Under the pieces are notes generated by a model, which was not told the DNA's origin, searched no databases, and was given only the letters and a program-made list of their open reading frames with translations. A program made the position numbers and the translations under genes. This document shows positions 12,287 through 25,651 of a stretch of DNA of 64,000 bases, piece after piece. Every line of letters begins with the position of its first letter. The stretch's first letter is position 1. Source of the DNA: Castor canadensis (Eukaryota; Chordata; Mammalia; Rodentia; Castoridae); assembly GCF_047511655.1 (NCBI RefSeq), contig NC_133387.1, positions 40,652,853 to 40,716,852 on the forward strand, written 5' to 3'.

Positions 12287-14067
12287 GTTCAATTTAAAAT
12301 AATAACTAAATGAGCAAAGAGCAGCTAGTGACCAATGTTCAAGATCTGAAAAAGTTGATAGAATCAGGCCCAGAGATGATATGAAAACAGAGATATAGAA
12401 AGAAGATTCAAAATTACTGTGATCTATTAAAGATAACAGAAAAAAATGCAGACATGAATAAAAGTAATGATTTCTGAAGAAATTTAGAACTTATAAAATA
12501 ATTTATAAAATGCTCCACAAATCTATAAAAATAATCTGCAAAATATCCTAAAATGTACATTTCTAGACAGCAGAACAGTGAGCTGTCATATCTGAAATTA
12601 ATAATTATTGAATAGTTTTAACAGAATTCTCAATGGGGAACACACAGCTAGTGAATATGAAGGTAAAATCTACAGATAAAATAAAAGAGAATTGTGGGGA
12701 TCCACCCTGACTGTAGCCCCCAAGTTTCTCACTCTCACACTACTTCAGAGTCTAATCCCAGCAGTTCATCAGTTACTGATTGTTTCCACCAACTTGTACT
12801 GTAGCAGCTCCTGCTCCAGGGAGACTGATCTCAGCTGTGATTCTCTTGATCAGAGCCTATCGCTCAGATTTTCCCACAACCTTAATTATTTGATGGATTC
12901 AAGAAAAGTCATCAATTTTCTGGGCTTTTTTCAGCATTTTTCTTGTTATAAGCAATGACTTCTAAGCACTTTACATGTCAGAATTTAAATTGGAATTCTT
13001 CAAACAAAGCTGGAAAACTTAAAATAACAGATACACAAAGACCTATTATAAAGAAACAGTAATTAAGACAGTGTGACATTTGGTACAAGGACAACCACAT
13101 AAACTAACAAAAAAGAACACAGGTCATAAATAGACCTACATAATACAGTCACCTGATTTAGGATAAAAGCTCAACTCCAATTCAGGGATACGTAATACCT
13201 TTCTTAGTTGTGGTGCTAGATTATTTGGATTGTGTATAGTTTTATAAAGTAAAACCCTGAACCCTTTATATCATATAAAAAATTACTTGAAAATGGGGTA
13301 TAGTCATAAATGTGAAAGCTAAAAAAGAAAATCAAACATTTATAGAAAACAATTTAATATGTCCATGAAGAATGAAAAAATATTGACATTTACTGAATAA
13401 GAATTTCTGTTCACTAAAATGAATTATTGAGAGAACAAAAGGTAAGTGCAAACAAAGAAAATATTTGAAACACATATACATTCAATAACAGCATATGAAA
13501 AGAGGTCCAATTATAAGTAAAAGATTTAAACAGTATTTCTCAGTAGAGAATAGCAAAATAGCCAATACTATAAAAATTTCTTAAAAATATTATTTATTAG
13601 AGAAATGAAAGTTAAGTCACTCCTGTGCCACCAGAATGAATAAAATGAAAAAGATCAAGTTTATTGAGGATGGGCAACTTTTTACAATTATTTTCAAGTT
13701 GCAAACGATTTGGTTATCCTTACTAATGCTACCGTACTTGTGCTCTTTGACCTACTAGTTCCTGCAAAGCAGTGAAAAAGAGTTAGTTACTGATACATAT
13801 AACAACAGGTATGGATCTGACAGTCTTAATGTTGAATGAAATAAGTAAGCCACAAAAGAGACCGTGGTGTATGACTCTGTAGGAGGTTCAAAATGAAACA
13901 AAACTAGTAATCAAAGAACAGTCTTGGGGGTACAGGGAGGACTGTCTGCTAGGGAAAGGGGAATCTTCAGGGAGGGCATCTGGAATATACTACACCCTGA
14001 TTATGGTAGCAGTTACATGAGTGAATCAACATGTAAAAATTTATCAAGCTACATATTTAAGATTTGG

Positions 14068-14545
14068 AGCTATGTTAGTCAGATGTTTCATCACTGTGAT
14101 AAATACCTGAGAGAAAACAATTAAAAGGAAGAAGAATTTATTTTGGCTCATTGTTTCAGAGGTCTCAGTCCATGATCACTTGGCTCTGTTGTTTCTGGGC
14201 TCATGGCGGGGCAGGATACCACTGTAGGGAAAAATGTGACAGAGCAAAGTTGCTCCCCTCATGGTGGCTGGGAAGCAGAGAAGAGAGACAGGGAGGGAAA
14301 GACAAGGCATTTCTTTCCAGACCACTCCCCCACGGACTCACTTCCCACAACTAGACCCTGTCCTCCATCATTCCACCATCTCTCTCAATAGTCCATTCAA
14401 ATTTTGAATCCATGCCATTAGATTAATCTATGAGGCTGAACTCTGAGTCACTTCCACAAAGCTCACTTCTGAATACTGCTTGCATCAGGAACCAAGCTTT
14501 CAATTCATGAGCCTTTTTGGGATTCACTTCATATTCAAACCACAG
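14068..14545 (+). repeat. Old rodent dispersed repeat (URR1-like, hAT-type), copy 1
   Basis: Shares with 23185-23545 the landmarks CACTGTGATAAATACCTGAG, TTTATTTTGGCTCAT, TTTCAGAGGT and CATGGTGGCTGGGAAGCAGA. It resembles the rodent URR1 group of non-autonomous DNA elements as I remember it; the family name is tentative. Confidence 0.55.
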
Positions 14546-15241
14546 CAGGCAGTTTAACATATGTAAGCTATAGTTCAATTCTGTTACAAAAAAAAAGATA
14601 TATTTGCCTTTTCCATTCAAATGCAATTAATGTAGGGCTAAATCTTTTCACCCTGTATGATTTTTAGTTATGTTGCAAACAAAATAAAAATGTTACTATC
14701 TGAAGGGTTGGTCTGGGTACCTCTTGGTTGTGAGATCTAGGTTCTTGGTAAATTGAACAGAGAACTGGGCATCCTTCTTATGATTGATAGCTTTGATTGA
14801 CAGGAGGATATAACATAACTTATTTCTGACGATGTATATCCCTACCCATAATGAATACGATGTAGTCCTATGTACAAAGCTTTAAGTATGGGAGTGTCTC
14901 AAAAAGCTACCCGAGGACAGGTTCCCCAGCCCTCAGCTAGTTTTGTGGTTTTTCCTGCTGGGAAAACAATCCTCCCTATCAGCATGTAGCAGTTACTGAC
15001 TTGACTACAAAAAGATCGTTTCAAGGATGTTCACAAACAAGATGTTTCTTGAAAGAAGCATGTTCTAGGTGGGATTTGGGCATGTCCTAGGTGGGACTTG
15101 GATTAGCACCTTTTTGTTGCTTCTTGACTAAACCAGACTTCCCTATCCTCCTGCCTCAGAAACATTATCTTCAAAAGGTAATATATATTTTCCTTTAAAA
15201 TTTTATTGCCAATGTGATTTTATACTAAAGATATTAAGCTT

Positions 15242-15322
15242 TTTTGGGGGGTGAGTAACTGGGGATTGAACCTAAGGCTTCATGCGTCATGCTCTCTACC
15301 ACTGAGCAAAACCCTAGCCCTA
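15242..15322 (-). repeat. ID-type SINE (minus strand)
   Basis: TGGGGATTGAACCTAAGG...CTCTACCACTGAGCAAAACC is the reverse complement of an older ID element. Confidence 0.75.
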
Positions 15323-16479
15323 TTCATGTTTTTAAATGTATCATATTCTTGTGATGTTTATACAAGACTATTTATTCTGCTAATGTCTTAGTCAAAAACT
15401 GAGAAGTAGGTGTATGATACTGATTAAGATATCGTTAGGGTCAGATGAAGCCTTCTGCTGAATATTGTCCCCAAATTAAAATGTCTTATTCAGTGATCCC
15501 TTTGTTGTTTAGCTGAGGAGTCCTTAAATAAGAGCTAGGAACCATAACTATACAGTTAACTATACGTCATTTTCTCTAGGTTTGCAGAATATTTGCTTAG
15601 TAGCAAGTATTGAATTATAGGGGAAATCAGTAAGCAATAATCTGATAATAATAAATAGAAATTATTAGATAGCAAACTAGGACTCTAGAAATGTGGGGTG
15701 GGAAAATGTTTACATTAGTTTAAGAGAAATACAGTCTTTTTTGTTGGGGAACCATAGGTAATACTAGGTAGCTTTTTGGTCATTTTATTTTACTGACAAA
15801 TCAGATACTTCTGAGAGAATATACCTCAAAGCTCCTTAAATAGGAATCTGATGCCATATGCTATTTAATTATGAGGACTTAGATGAAGCTCTGGTCTCTC
15901 TCTTCCTTTATATTTATATAAGTATAAATATATTTATTTAAATTTATATAAATAACCTTTAGCAAGGTTATTTCTAAAGTTCTCCTATTGTCTAAGATAA
16001 AGTTCCACAATAATTTTTATGTACTATATTATGAATATCTACATAGTCGGCACTTATCTATGCAGACTTCTTATTTGGAATTTACTGATTTTTCCATTTT
16101 GCGTATAGATTAGTGCTTTTCTCACAATGGAAAAGCACTACTTTGATATATGCTTCTTAATGTATGAGTGTAAGAAAAGGTGATAGTACGTGTACCTATT
16201 CCTCCATCCTCCTTTTTTGCATGGCTGGGTGAAAATATTATAAAATATTTACCTCAATAACTAATTTCCTCTTGCCCTTCTACCAAACCTTATACTTAGG
16301 AAAGCTGTAAGTGCCTGATACATAATCAGTTTTAGTCCATCAGAATATAAAAGAATGTAAAAAATAAGTCAATAAGCTGTTAAACAAAATAGGTTTAGGT
16401 TTATAAGAACAAACTCAACTTTATAAGAATAAAAATTCAAAATATCTGTAAAGGAACAGTAACATGAATACAATAATTC

Positions 16480-17335
16480 AAAGTTAATTTCACCATCTGC
16501 CACAAACTTTGCAGGGCAACGCAGCATGCACAGGGTAAGGAAAACATTTCTTGGTGACTTTGAGGTTTTCTGTACCCAGGTCAGTCCATGCCAGGAATAT
16601 GCTGCCCACTTGGTGATGTAAGGCCCCATCTCCTTGCCTGTTCTTTAAAGATCCTGGAAGGAGCTTGCAACTGGAAGATCAAGTTCTAATTACAGATTTT
16701 CAGACTATTTGTTCTACTACTAAATGTGGTAATGGTAGAAGCTGGATCCGTGCCTCTAGGTCATCATTCATCCCTCCTCTTTTCCTTCTCACTGCAGCAT
16801 TGTCCTTCTGCACTTAAGCAGCCTCCAGTGCCTATACGACACCCTCATAGTCAAGATCCATGGCCACCTCTGCTAACACCTTCGTGAATTTGGGGATGTA
16901 GACACCCCTTGCAAGCAGGCCAGCAGAGAGAGTCCAAGAGAGTCCCATGGGTCAGCAAAGTTGGGGTTGGAGCTTGTGGAATAGTCCCAGGAAACCCTGC
17001 TATGGTCTAGAAGATGGAGCACAGGCCTAGGGGCCACATGCTCTTGGCCTGTGAGGAGAGCATCAGGAAGGGCAGCTCTAGCACCTTCTGGGGTATAGCC
17101 TCTCTTGTCCAAGTCTAAGAGTTGTATTGAATATAATACTGTTGGGGACTGATGAAACTTAGGATGGTCAACACATAAAATATGATTGAGTGTGCCTAAA
17201 AGTTCAATGCTGTGAATAAAATCAGAATTTTGGGAAGAACATTCAGTGAATAGAAAATAGAATCTTGGCTCTAGAGGCCTAGGACTTTGCTCAGTATTGG
17301 CAATGGCACCTGCTCCTAGAAAGAACATGATGCAT
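16480..17335 (-). other. Unassigned segment with higher GC and a 151-codon open frame
   Basis: The minus strand at 16873-17328 is open for 151 codons starting MFFLGAGAIANTEQ. I recognise no domain in it. Another frame downstream gives short coding-like runs broken by stops. It might be a decayed processed pseudogene or an old repeat; there is no poly(A) remnant or conserved motif to decide. Confidence 0.2.
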
Positions 17336-18717
17336 ATAGATTTTTATGATGTGCTCTGTTGAAATCGACTCTTCTCAAAACTTGGAATGACATGTCCCAT
17401 GCAGAATATGCTCTTCACAATGACGTGACTTGATTATTTTCCCATTCCTTTTCACCTTTAGATACTCCTTTTGTCTCAAGGAAGATGATGTCAGCTAGGT
17501 AAAAGGAAAAGGTAAGGGCCAGTACAGCAGTCTCCTCAATAGAAGCTTCTCAGGGGATTTTTCATTTTCAAGGACAAGGTTTACTGTAGAAAAGAATCTC
17601 TCCTTGGTGAAAACCCAGTTATTATAATAAAACTTTCTGAAGAGATTATTTGGGACACTGTATTCTATTTTTATCTATCTCAGTTGAAATTAAACACATA
17701 CCACAATCCAGGTGGTGCATTTTGGACAATGTCATAAAATATAGATAGGGCTATAGGTTTCTTCAGCCTAGGACATTTGGAGTACTACCATATCACACAG
17801 ACAACCCTGGTGATGGACGATGGATGGAAAGGGCAGAGCAAAGTACACATAAAAACAATGCATAAATTTATATCAAGTGATAAACAGTAAAAATATTAAA
17901 ATCTCTTCAGTGTGAAGAACAACCAAAAACTTAGTTGTCTCTTCCATAAGATAAAAAAGCAAGAGATTTTACAAACTCCTTATAGACATGTATCTTAAGT
18001 CTAGTCCAGATTCTCATTTTCCTACTTTACAACCTAGGAATGACTTTTTAGAGAATAAATTAATGACCTCATTCTCTTTCATTACTATGAGATTATAATT
18101 ATTTCATTTGAAAGTGCTACTATATATTATTTCACATTTCATTTCTTCCATAATTTTGTTTATATATCAGTCTCATACAGTCCTACCTTATAAAATATTA
18201 TGAGAAATCATCAGGAGATATTTAATGAAGAAATAACAATGGTATGTGATGTTCCTACTTATTCATTTATGCTTATATAACTTCAAAGGTACTCAAAGGG
18301 TTCCATGAATATTGAGTCATTAAAGCTTAGTACCCCTGTGAAGTGCACTTGGCTATCATCATTATAGTTTATTATTATTATTCAAACAGATCAAGTTCCC
18401 CCCTGGAGTCCCAAATGGCTCTTGCAGAAAGTGTTGGCTTTTCAATATTCTACATCTATGAATTACAATTTAGGTTTATGAAATTAACTCATTTTTCCTA
18501 AGATTGTCTCTTGTGAGTCACTAGGCTTCATCCACTTCAAGAGGCATAACAGAAATAGTGCTTGCCCTGTTCTTAGGTAACCTCTAATTGAAAGGCCATT
18601 TCATTTCCTTCCAGAGTGACAGAGAAGAGGGAAAATGCTTGAGGGATGGAAAGTAATCAGTGGGTGAAATGAAAATTATTGGTGCATCTGCTATCATTTA
18701 TTGAAAATATATACCAC

Positions 18718-18792
18718 AGAGTTGGGGATATAGCTCAGTGGTAGAAAACTTGAATGGGTCCTCAGTTTGATCCTTAGCACTGTGAAAAAATA
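18718..18792 (+). repeat. ID-type SINE
   Basis: TTGGGGATATAGCTCAGTGG and CAGTTTGATCCTTAGCACTG, an older ID form with A-rich end. Confidence 0.75.
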
Positions 18793-19360
18793 CATTGCAT
18801 ACATATTGTGTGTATTACATAAACAATACATCCTCTGTGGATGAATTTTTTTGCTAAACCGGTTCCAGAGGCAAGGTAACTCAGACTGAATAATTACAGA
18901 ATGCAAAACCACAGCTCCCTTAGTGGCAGAGCTGGTCTCAGATCTTTAGTCTTTTGACTTCTAGCTCAGTGCTTTAACTCCAATCTCTGAATTTTTCAAA
19001 ATGTAATATAATTGCTAACAGTACCATCAGACTTAATATTTTTCAGTATGTAAATTTTTTTACTTTGGTAATTGTGTATTTTACTGTACATTAAAAATAA
19101 TATAATTTTTCAGTCAAGCTGTGATATAGAAATTACTGCTTCAAGAAGGCTAATGCAGGTGGAATCGGTGATTAGGGGATAAGTAGCATGACAGGCATGA
19201 AAGTGAAACATTAATGAGTAAAGTTTGGGAAGCCTATTGTGTATACATTCACAGACTGTCTAAAGTATAAGTGGTCCTCAGAAGAGATGTGTGGTTAGAT
19301 AGAAAAGATGAAGAGGCTGTGAGACATACTTCCTGTTATTTTTGAGGAGACAAACTGTTG

Positions 19361-19446
19361 AAAAGTGGTTTGTTGTTTCTGCTTCAGGATATGTAAAATC
19401 TCTAAAAGTGGTTTGTTGTTTCTGCTTCAAGATATGTAAAATCTCC
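19361..19446 (+). repeat. 43-bp tandem duplication
   Basis: A 43-bp unit starting AAAAGTGGTTTGTTGTTTCT at 19361-19403 is repeated at 19404-19446 with about two differences, so the duplication is recent. Confidence 0.9.
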
Positions 19447-19488
19447 TAAGGTGGGGGCAGACAATCAATAAGCTCAGGAGCCTGTTCT

Positions 19489-19611
19489 ATGTTTTTTCTT
19501 TTCTTCTTTACCTTTTCCCCTTCTCTTCTTTCCTCCTCCTCCTCCTTCAACTTCTCTTCCTCTGACTTCTCCTCCTCCTCCTTTTCCTTCTCCTTCTTCT
19601 TTTTCTTCATT
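19489..19611 (+). repeat. Polypyrimidine tract (TTC/CTCC-rich)
   Basis: Over 120 bases almost entirely C and T, rich in CTTCTT and CCTCCT, directly abutting an antisense B1 fragment. The open frames here (Ser/Phe one way, Glu/Gly the other) are by-products. Confidence 0.85.
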
Positions 19612-19705
19612 TTTGAAATGGGGTCTTTCTACGCTGTCCAGGCTGACCCTGAACACCTGAGTTCAAGGATCTTCCCACCTGAGCTTCCTGAGAAGTATGG
19701 GGATG
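19612..19705 (-). repeat. B1 SINE fragment (minus strand)
   Basis: GAAATGGGGTCTTTCTACGC...GTCCAGGCTGACCCTGAACA is reverse-complement B1. The pyrimidine tract occupies the place of its A tail and probably grew from it. Confidence 0.7.
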
Positions 19706-20224
19706 AATTAATATTCAGGGTTGTATTCTTAATTTGTCAATGTTGATCACAACTCCTGCCTCTCAATGCAGAAGATTAACAAACAAATACAGTGTATGTA
19801 GAGTATTTAACTAGTACTAGAAGTTAATTTTACTTGTACTAGTACTCAATGAAAGGTATTTACTACTGTTGTTTTTACTGTGATTGTTATTACTTGTTTG
19901 TTCTAAAACTTGATTTTGGAACGTATCATCAGTTATATTAACCACTATAATTTTTTAGCCTTTGACTCACTGTCAACTCTCTCTAACTCTATTCTGGTCT
20001 TAGATGAAATCATGAATAAACCTTATAAAACAATGGAGTTCTCAGTTTCTTGAGCTTGTCTCTTTCCAAAACCTTGTTCACAAACTTAATTCCACCACTC
20101 ATCCCCATGGTCACATATTAGAGCTCAACACTATCAACATCTGGAAACCCCCAAACATAATCTCAATATTTAGCCTCCCCATCACAAAGGTTCACCATCC
20201 TTGCCTTCTTGTCTTGTTTCCTTC

Positions 20225-20615
20225 TGTATAAATTTGCTAAGGCTTCCATGATGAAATATCATATCTTGGTGGCTGAAACAACAGAAATTTATTTTCACAA
20301 AGTTCTAGTGACTTGGAGGTCCACCATCAAGGTGTTGACTGGTGGTTTGGGGTAAGAGCTTTCCTTGTCTTACAGACTGCTACTTCTAGTTATGTCCTGG
20401 CATGACCTCTTTTCCCTTGGTTGATAACAGAACCATATCTCTCTTCTTCTTATTATGTCAAACCACTAATCCCATCATGAGAGCCCCACCCTCATGACCT
20501 CACATATCCTTAATTACCTCCCAAAGGTCTCATCTCTAAATGCCATCACAGCAGGAGTTAGGGCTTCAACACATAAATGAGTTTCAAGCATTCAGTTCAT
20601 AGCACCTCCTTCTTC
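20225..20615 (+). repeat. Old dispersed repeat, 'AGAAATTTA...' family, copy 2
   Basis: Landmarks GGCTGAAACAACAGAAATTT, CACAAAGTTCTAGTGACTTG, CCACCCTCATGACCT and TTACCTCCCAAAGGTCTCAT match the family also seen at 8461-8800. Confidence 0.6.
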
Positions 20616-21811
20616 TAACCCAGTTTAAATATAATGGTTGTAATCTATCCTTGCCCTTGAATCTTCTTTTTTCCTTCACCATTTTCACTTCACAAAACCA
20701 AATTTATGATTAAATCCATTCTCCAATTACTCTGGTCTTGAATATATAGGGTAAAGGATTAAATAAAAAAATCACAAATATGTTGGTTAATTTTGCTTTT
20801 AGTTGATGACAATGAACTCAAGGAAATGCTTAATGCTGGCAGACATTCAACAGTTCTTTCTTGCTTCATTGACTTTCTCTTTTCCCCTAGAACTTTGATA
20901 TTCTAAGTGTGATTCATGGACATCAGTATTGGTAGTATCTAGGCATTGTTAAAAATGAAGAGTTTCAAATTCTATCTCAGACCTCCTGAAAATCTGAGTT
21001 TCATTCAGACCCTAGGAGATTCTTATGCATATTAATGTTTGAAAGGCACAGCCTTAGAGAACTCTCTTTTCAAGCTGCCAGATCTCTCCCTCTCTACACT
21101 TTCAGACTAAGGGTACAAGTCTTCACTATAGTAAGAAGGTGTGACATTATCATTGTGAGGAATCATGGCATTAGAATCATAAGACAGTTCCAAGAGATAG
21201 ATGACTAATACAGAAAGCCATTCATGCAAAGGGCACCTGATTTACTAGTCCTTTAGTTGTTTTATTCTTTGAGCACTCATAAATCCCAACACTATTATCA
21301 CCTTCACAGTGTCAGCACAATTCACCTACACTGCATTATTTGTACAGAATTCACAAATTACATATTCATTCCAATAAGTATGCTCCATGTAAAGATTGTC
21401 AAAGCAATGTAAAATTGCTTTTCCATCATCTTCAGTTGTCTAGCATATACACATACATATAATGCACACGTATGTACATTCGTACAAATACACCCCCCCC
21501 ATACACATATGAACATTGTTACTCCATAAAAAACACTTACTAGCATAGAGGACAATACATTAAACTGTCGTTATACAAAATAGATTTTATAATAGAAATG
21601 TTTTATGTACTATCATGTTTTGAAAAAAGAAAATGATTGTAGAATGATTTATTAAGTATCTCCATGCAAGATAAATTTTTCTAAAATAACGTAGAAAATT
21701 TGGATCAGTTGTGATTGTACCTATGAGCTACTATAAAGATACATTTTTGTAAGTGTGTTGCTCACATTGGAAGTGAATGGTACATATGGATGAATAAATA
21801 TTTTATGTATT

Positions 21812-21892
21812 TTCTATGATACTAAGGACTGAACTCAGGGCTTCATGCATGCTAGGAAAGTACTCTACCACTGAATTATACCCCTAGCCTTC
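21812..21892 (-). repeat. ID-type SINE (minus strand)
   Basis: TAAGGACTGAACTCAGGGCT and CATGCTAGGAAAGTACTCTA are reverse-complement ID. Confidence 0.75.
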
Positions 21893-23184
21893 AATTTTAT
21901 TTTCATAAAAATCCTCAAAAATCTTTCTCTGGAACAATTGTGTCATATTGTTTGAATATACTACTTTTTGAATTATATGTACTAATTAATTATAAGAAAA
22001 ATAGAAACAACAAATAAAAATAAAATAAAAAACATGAATAATCCCCATATTTGAAATATCCATAATTTCCAAGTGGGTATGTATTTTTCTAAATGTTGGT
22101 ATGACCACGTAGCTCAGAGTGACCCCTTGTTTTTTTCACTAATTTCCTCCAGGTTTTATGGTTAGGATCACTGCTGCAATATGACCTTAGATGAGAGATT
22201 GCCTACTGGGATAAAGGGACTCTAAGAAAAAGGTCCTGGGAACAGTGCAGTGTAGATTCCTCTGGCAGAGACTCCCAAAGACCCTAAACATGTGCCCCAC
22301 AAAAGAACCAACGTGGAAGACATGATGTTTAGACTGTATCAGCTCAAAGGGAATTGAAAACACTACCAGCTAAATAAAAAGACCCTTTTCCTCTAATTAC
22401 TCTCCCAAATCTAGACAATGGAAAGGGAAGAGGCAGCAAGAATATGAATGGACAGGTGCTCTCCCTTCCCTTCTGCTCGTTTCTGACCTAAGAGGTGAGG
22501 ACGGGGCCCAGATTGGGGAGCAGATTTGAAGTCAAAATGAGATTGAAGTTTTAAGAACTTCTGAATTCTAAGAGTTTTATTCCTGAAAAAAAAAAAGACT
22601 TTTAAAAAATGAAAATGCTTTTATTACTTCCAGTGATTTTTCAGAGTTTTTAAGGATCTAAACTTGTCATATTTGTTAAGCCAATATTTTCCCTCAATTA
22701 ATGTTGCTATTTTATCTGTGTTTAATTTGTAGGGTAGTAAAAGAGAAGTGACTATCACCCAAGGACTTTGTATGCTCTTATGGAGAAAGGCTTAGTGTGT
22801 TTTTAGTTGCGGTGGGGACAGCTGTCTATCACATTAGGTGGAAGTGTAGTTTTATCATTATCTGCACAAACAGACTAAGTGTTAAGGATATGTGTACAGG
22901 GGTGGTCTGGGATAGATTTATTGCTGGATCAACTTGATTAGTTGTTCAATCAAATTTAGGTGCTACTTTAAGACATTTAAAAGATGGAACAAAGCCCTAA
23001 ATCCATTATATTTAATAAGAAACATAATACTGGATGGATCTGACTGAATTTGTTAGAGAGTCTTAAAAGCTTGGCTAAGATTTTCCCATGAGAATGAAAT
23101 CTATCTATGAACAGCAGCTCCAATCATGGACTTCAGATCTTCAATCATCTTTCTTCCCTGATTATATCTCCTATGGACCCATGT

Positions 23185-23545
23185 GTTAACTATTTTTGGC
23201 ACTGTGACAAAATACTTGAGCAAAACTTAAGGGAGAAAAACTTTATTTTGGTTCATAGTTTCAGAGGTTTAATCCATCATGGCAGGGAGTGTATGGTGAG
23301 GAGAGCAGCTTATATCATGGCAGCCAGGAAGCAGAGAGAGAGAGAATATCTGTAGTAATTGCTTTTCTCCTTTTCTCCCTAATCACCCCAGCCTCCCAGC
23401 CTATGGGATGGTGCCACACACACTCAGGGCTGGTGTCCCCTGCTTAGTTAATCCTCACTCGAAAGGCCCTCACAGACACACCTGGAAGTGTTTTACTAAT
23501 CTCCTAAATGCTTCTCAATCCAATCAAGTTGACAATCTTGATTAA
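23185..23545 (+). repeat. Old rodent dispersed repeat (URR1-like, hAT-type), copy 2
   Basis: CACTGTGACAAAATACTTGA, AGGAAGCAGAGAGAGAGAGA, CCTATGGGATGGTGCCAC, and AATCCAATCAAGTTGACAAT near the end. Better preserved than copy 1. Family name tentative. Confidence 0.6.
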
Positions 23546-23587
23546 TCATCACAACCAAAAAAAAAAGTCCTTGAAATATAGACATAC

Positions 23588-23714
23588 AAGGGCTAGGGAC
23601 ATAGTTCAAGTGATAGAATGCCTGCCTAGCAAGCATGAGGTCCTGAGTTCAAACACTAGTACTGCCTCCACCAAAAAAAAGAAATGTACACACACACACA
23701 CACACACACACACA
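23588..23714 (+). repeat. ID-type SINE followed by (CA)n microsatellite
   Basis: AGGGCTAGGGACATAGTTCA...CCTGCCTAGCAAGCATGAGG...CTGAGTTCAAAC, then an A-rich tail that passes into a CA run at 23688-23714. Confidence 0.85.
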
Positions 23715-24585
23715 TTCAATTAATTCAGCAGCCATTTGAACCATTTTGCTGGTTCACCATCCTGGATCTCATCCCTGCTTTCCGAGTTTTGAAACAAAAA
23801 CTGTTGTATGTATCATGAGAAGAGAAGGAAAGCTAGAGAAAGAAGTATAGACACAGTGCATAAAACGCTGGTGGAGGTTTTATTAACATTAATGGACATA
23901 TCTTCATAAACCTCCTTCTAAGAAGAACTTCAAAGGAGTGGATTTTATTGTTGTTTTCAATACTTTTTGTTACTCTGGACCCTTTCAATTAAAGAACTTT
24001 CTCTTGCCTAGGGAAAACTAGGTCTATTGTAATTTCAGTATTTTTCTCTTACCTGTTCTCTCTGGCAAAATGCACTTGGGATCTCTTTTTTGTGTGTCCT
24101 AATTACACAACCTGCCCATCTTACTCTTCTTTCTGTCCTGGACCTGAGGACCTGTTGCTTCTTCAGCGATGCACTTGGTTGAGCTGTGTCAGTATCTGAT
24201 AAGCCCAGCCATTTGTTTTGAGATTAGCAGCATAGGAAGTAGAGTTCTTTGGTCTATACTGTGATGACTTTTGTCAGCTTCTGGTAGTGTTCTGGATATG
24301 TGTGAATTAATTTGTGAAGTATGGACCGAAATACTACATGATAATCTTGGAATGGAGCCTTAAATCCTCTCAAAGAGGTTCATGTGCTTTTCTTCTTTTT
24401 TAGATCTCCAGAAGCAGAGAATAGGCCTTCATGGTGCTAATGGATGGAAAGTTCCTGCACCACTAAGAAACTACATGCAATAAAATAGCAATCAGTTTAG
24501 ACCCAAGATATCAGTGAGGACTAAACCTTTGTTGTGATAAACCACTGGGATACTGAGATTATTTGATACAGTGGTTAACTTTGCA

Positions 24586-24799
24586 GGGCCTGGATCAAGT
24601 TCAGTGTCTAGCACATGTTAGAGAAGTTCTCCACCACTGAGCTACATCCCAGTCCTTATTTTTTCGAATCAGGGTCTCCCTTTGTAGCTTAGGCTGACCT
24701 TGAACTCACTAAGTAAGGTAGGCTGGCCTCAACTTTCAATCCTCCTGCCTTGACCTCCTGAATGCTGGGATTGCTAGTGTGAGCCACCATGCCCAGCTT
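24586..24799 (-). repeat. Composite B1-ID SINE (minus strand)
   Basis: On the minus strand a B1 unit (AGCTGGGCATGGTGGCTCAC) is followed by an A-rich linker and an ID unit (GATGTAGCTCAGTGG). Confidence 0.85.
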
Positions 24800-25064
24800 T
24801 TTATGGTTATTCTTAATGACTAGAAAAGGATTATCTTTTTCTATTTCTAGTTTTATGAGTTGGAAATACAAAGTACTTTTAAACCTATCTTTTTTTTCCT
24901 ACTTAAATGCATTTTAGGCTCTAATGTTTCCTCTCTGTTACTTTGTCTACATCTGAGAGTTTTGAAATGTAGTGGTTTTGAAATGTAATTCACTCAAGAC
25001 TAAATGATCTCCATTTCAATTTCCTCTTTGCCTTGTGTTATGCATTGCTTAAATTTCCAGCTTT

Positions 25065-25200
25065 GAGGGGGTAGGGTATAGGAAAGAGTAATAGAGGGGC
25101 AAATGTAATCAAAGTACATTATATGTATGTGCAGAAATACTAAAACGAAACTCTTCATTTCATACAACTAATGCATGCTAATAAAATAATTTTAAAAAGA
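25065..25200 (+). mobile_element. Possible L1 3' end fragment
   Basis: AAAGTACATTATATGTATGT and CTAATAAAATAA near the end resemble a short L1 3' tail common in rodents. The A-rich end at 25185-25205 fits. No duplication found. Confidence 0.4.
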
Positions 25201-25540
25201 AAAATAAGTAAATTAACTTCAAGCTTTATGAAAAATTATTTATTTAGGTGATTCCTAGTTGAATTGCATTCAGTTAAATGGACGTTATCTAGGTAGTAGC
25301 ACATAGTAATATAATTTGGACAGGACATATTAGTAATATAGTATTATAATAGTATATAATGTTTGATAACACTTTGTGTTTTTAAAAAGAATGCATAGTC
25401 TCTGGTTTGGGTTAGATATCTTCATTCATTAATTATTAGGTCAAAGATCATTACTGTTTTACTCAAATATTCAATATTGTTAGCCTTTCATTTTAAAGGA
25501 AGAAGTTAATCTCCCATTAACATTATTGTTTGGTTGGCTG

Positions 25541-25651
25541 GGTTTTTTGTTTGTTTGAGACAGGTTATAGCCCAGGCTGGCCTCAATTTCACAGTTCTCC
25601 TGCTTCAGCTTCCCAGGAGCTGTGATTACAGGCATGTTCCACCTTGCTTGG
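25541..25651 (-). repeat. B1 SINE (minus strand)
   Basis: TTTGAGACAGGTTATAGCCC, AGGCTGGCCTCAATTTCACA and TGATTACAGGCATG are reverse-complement B1. Confidence 0.8.
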
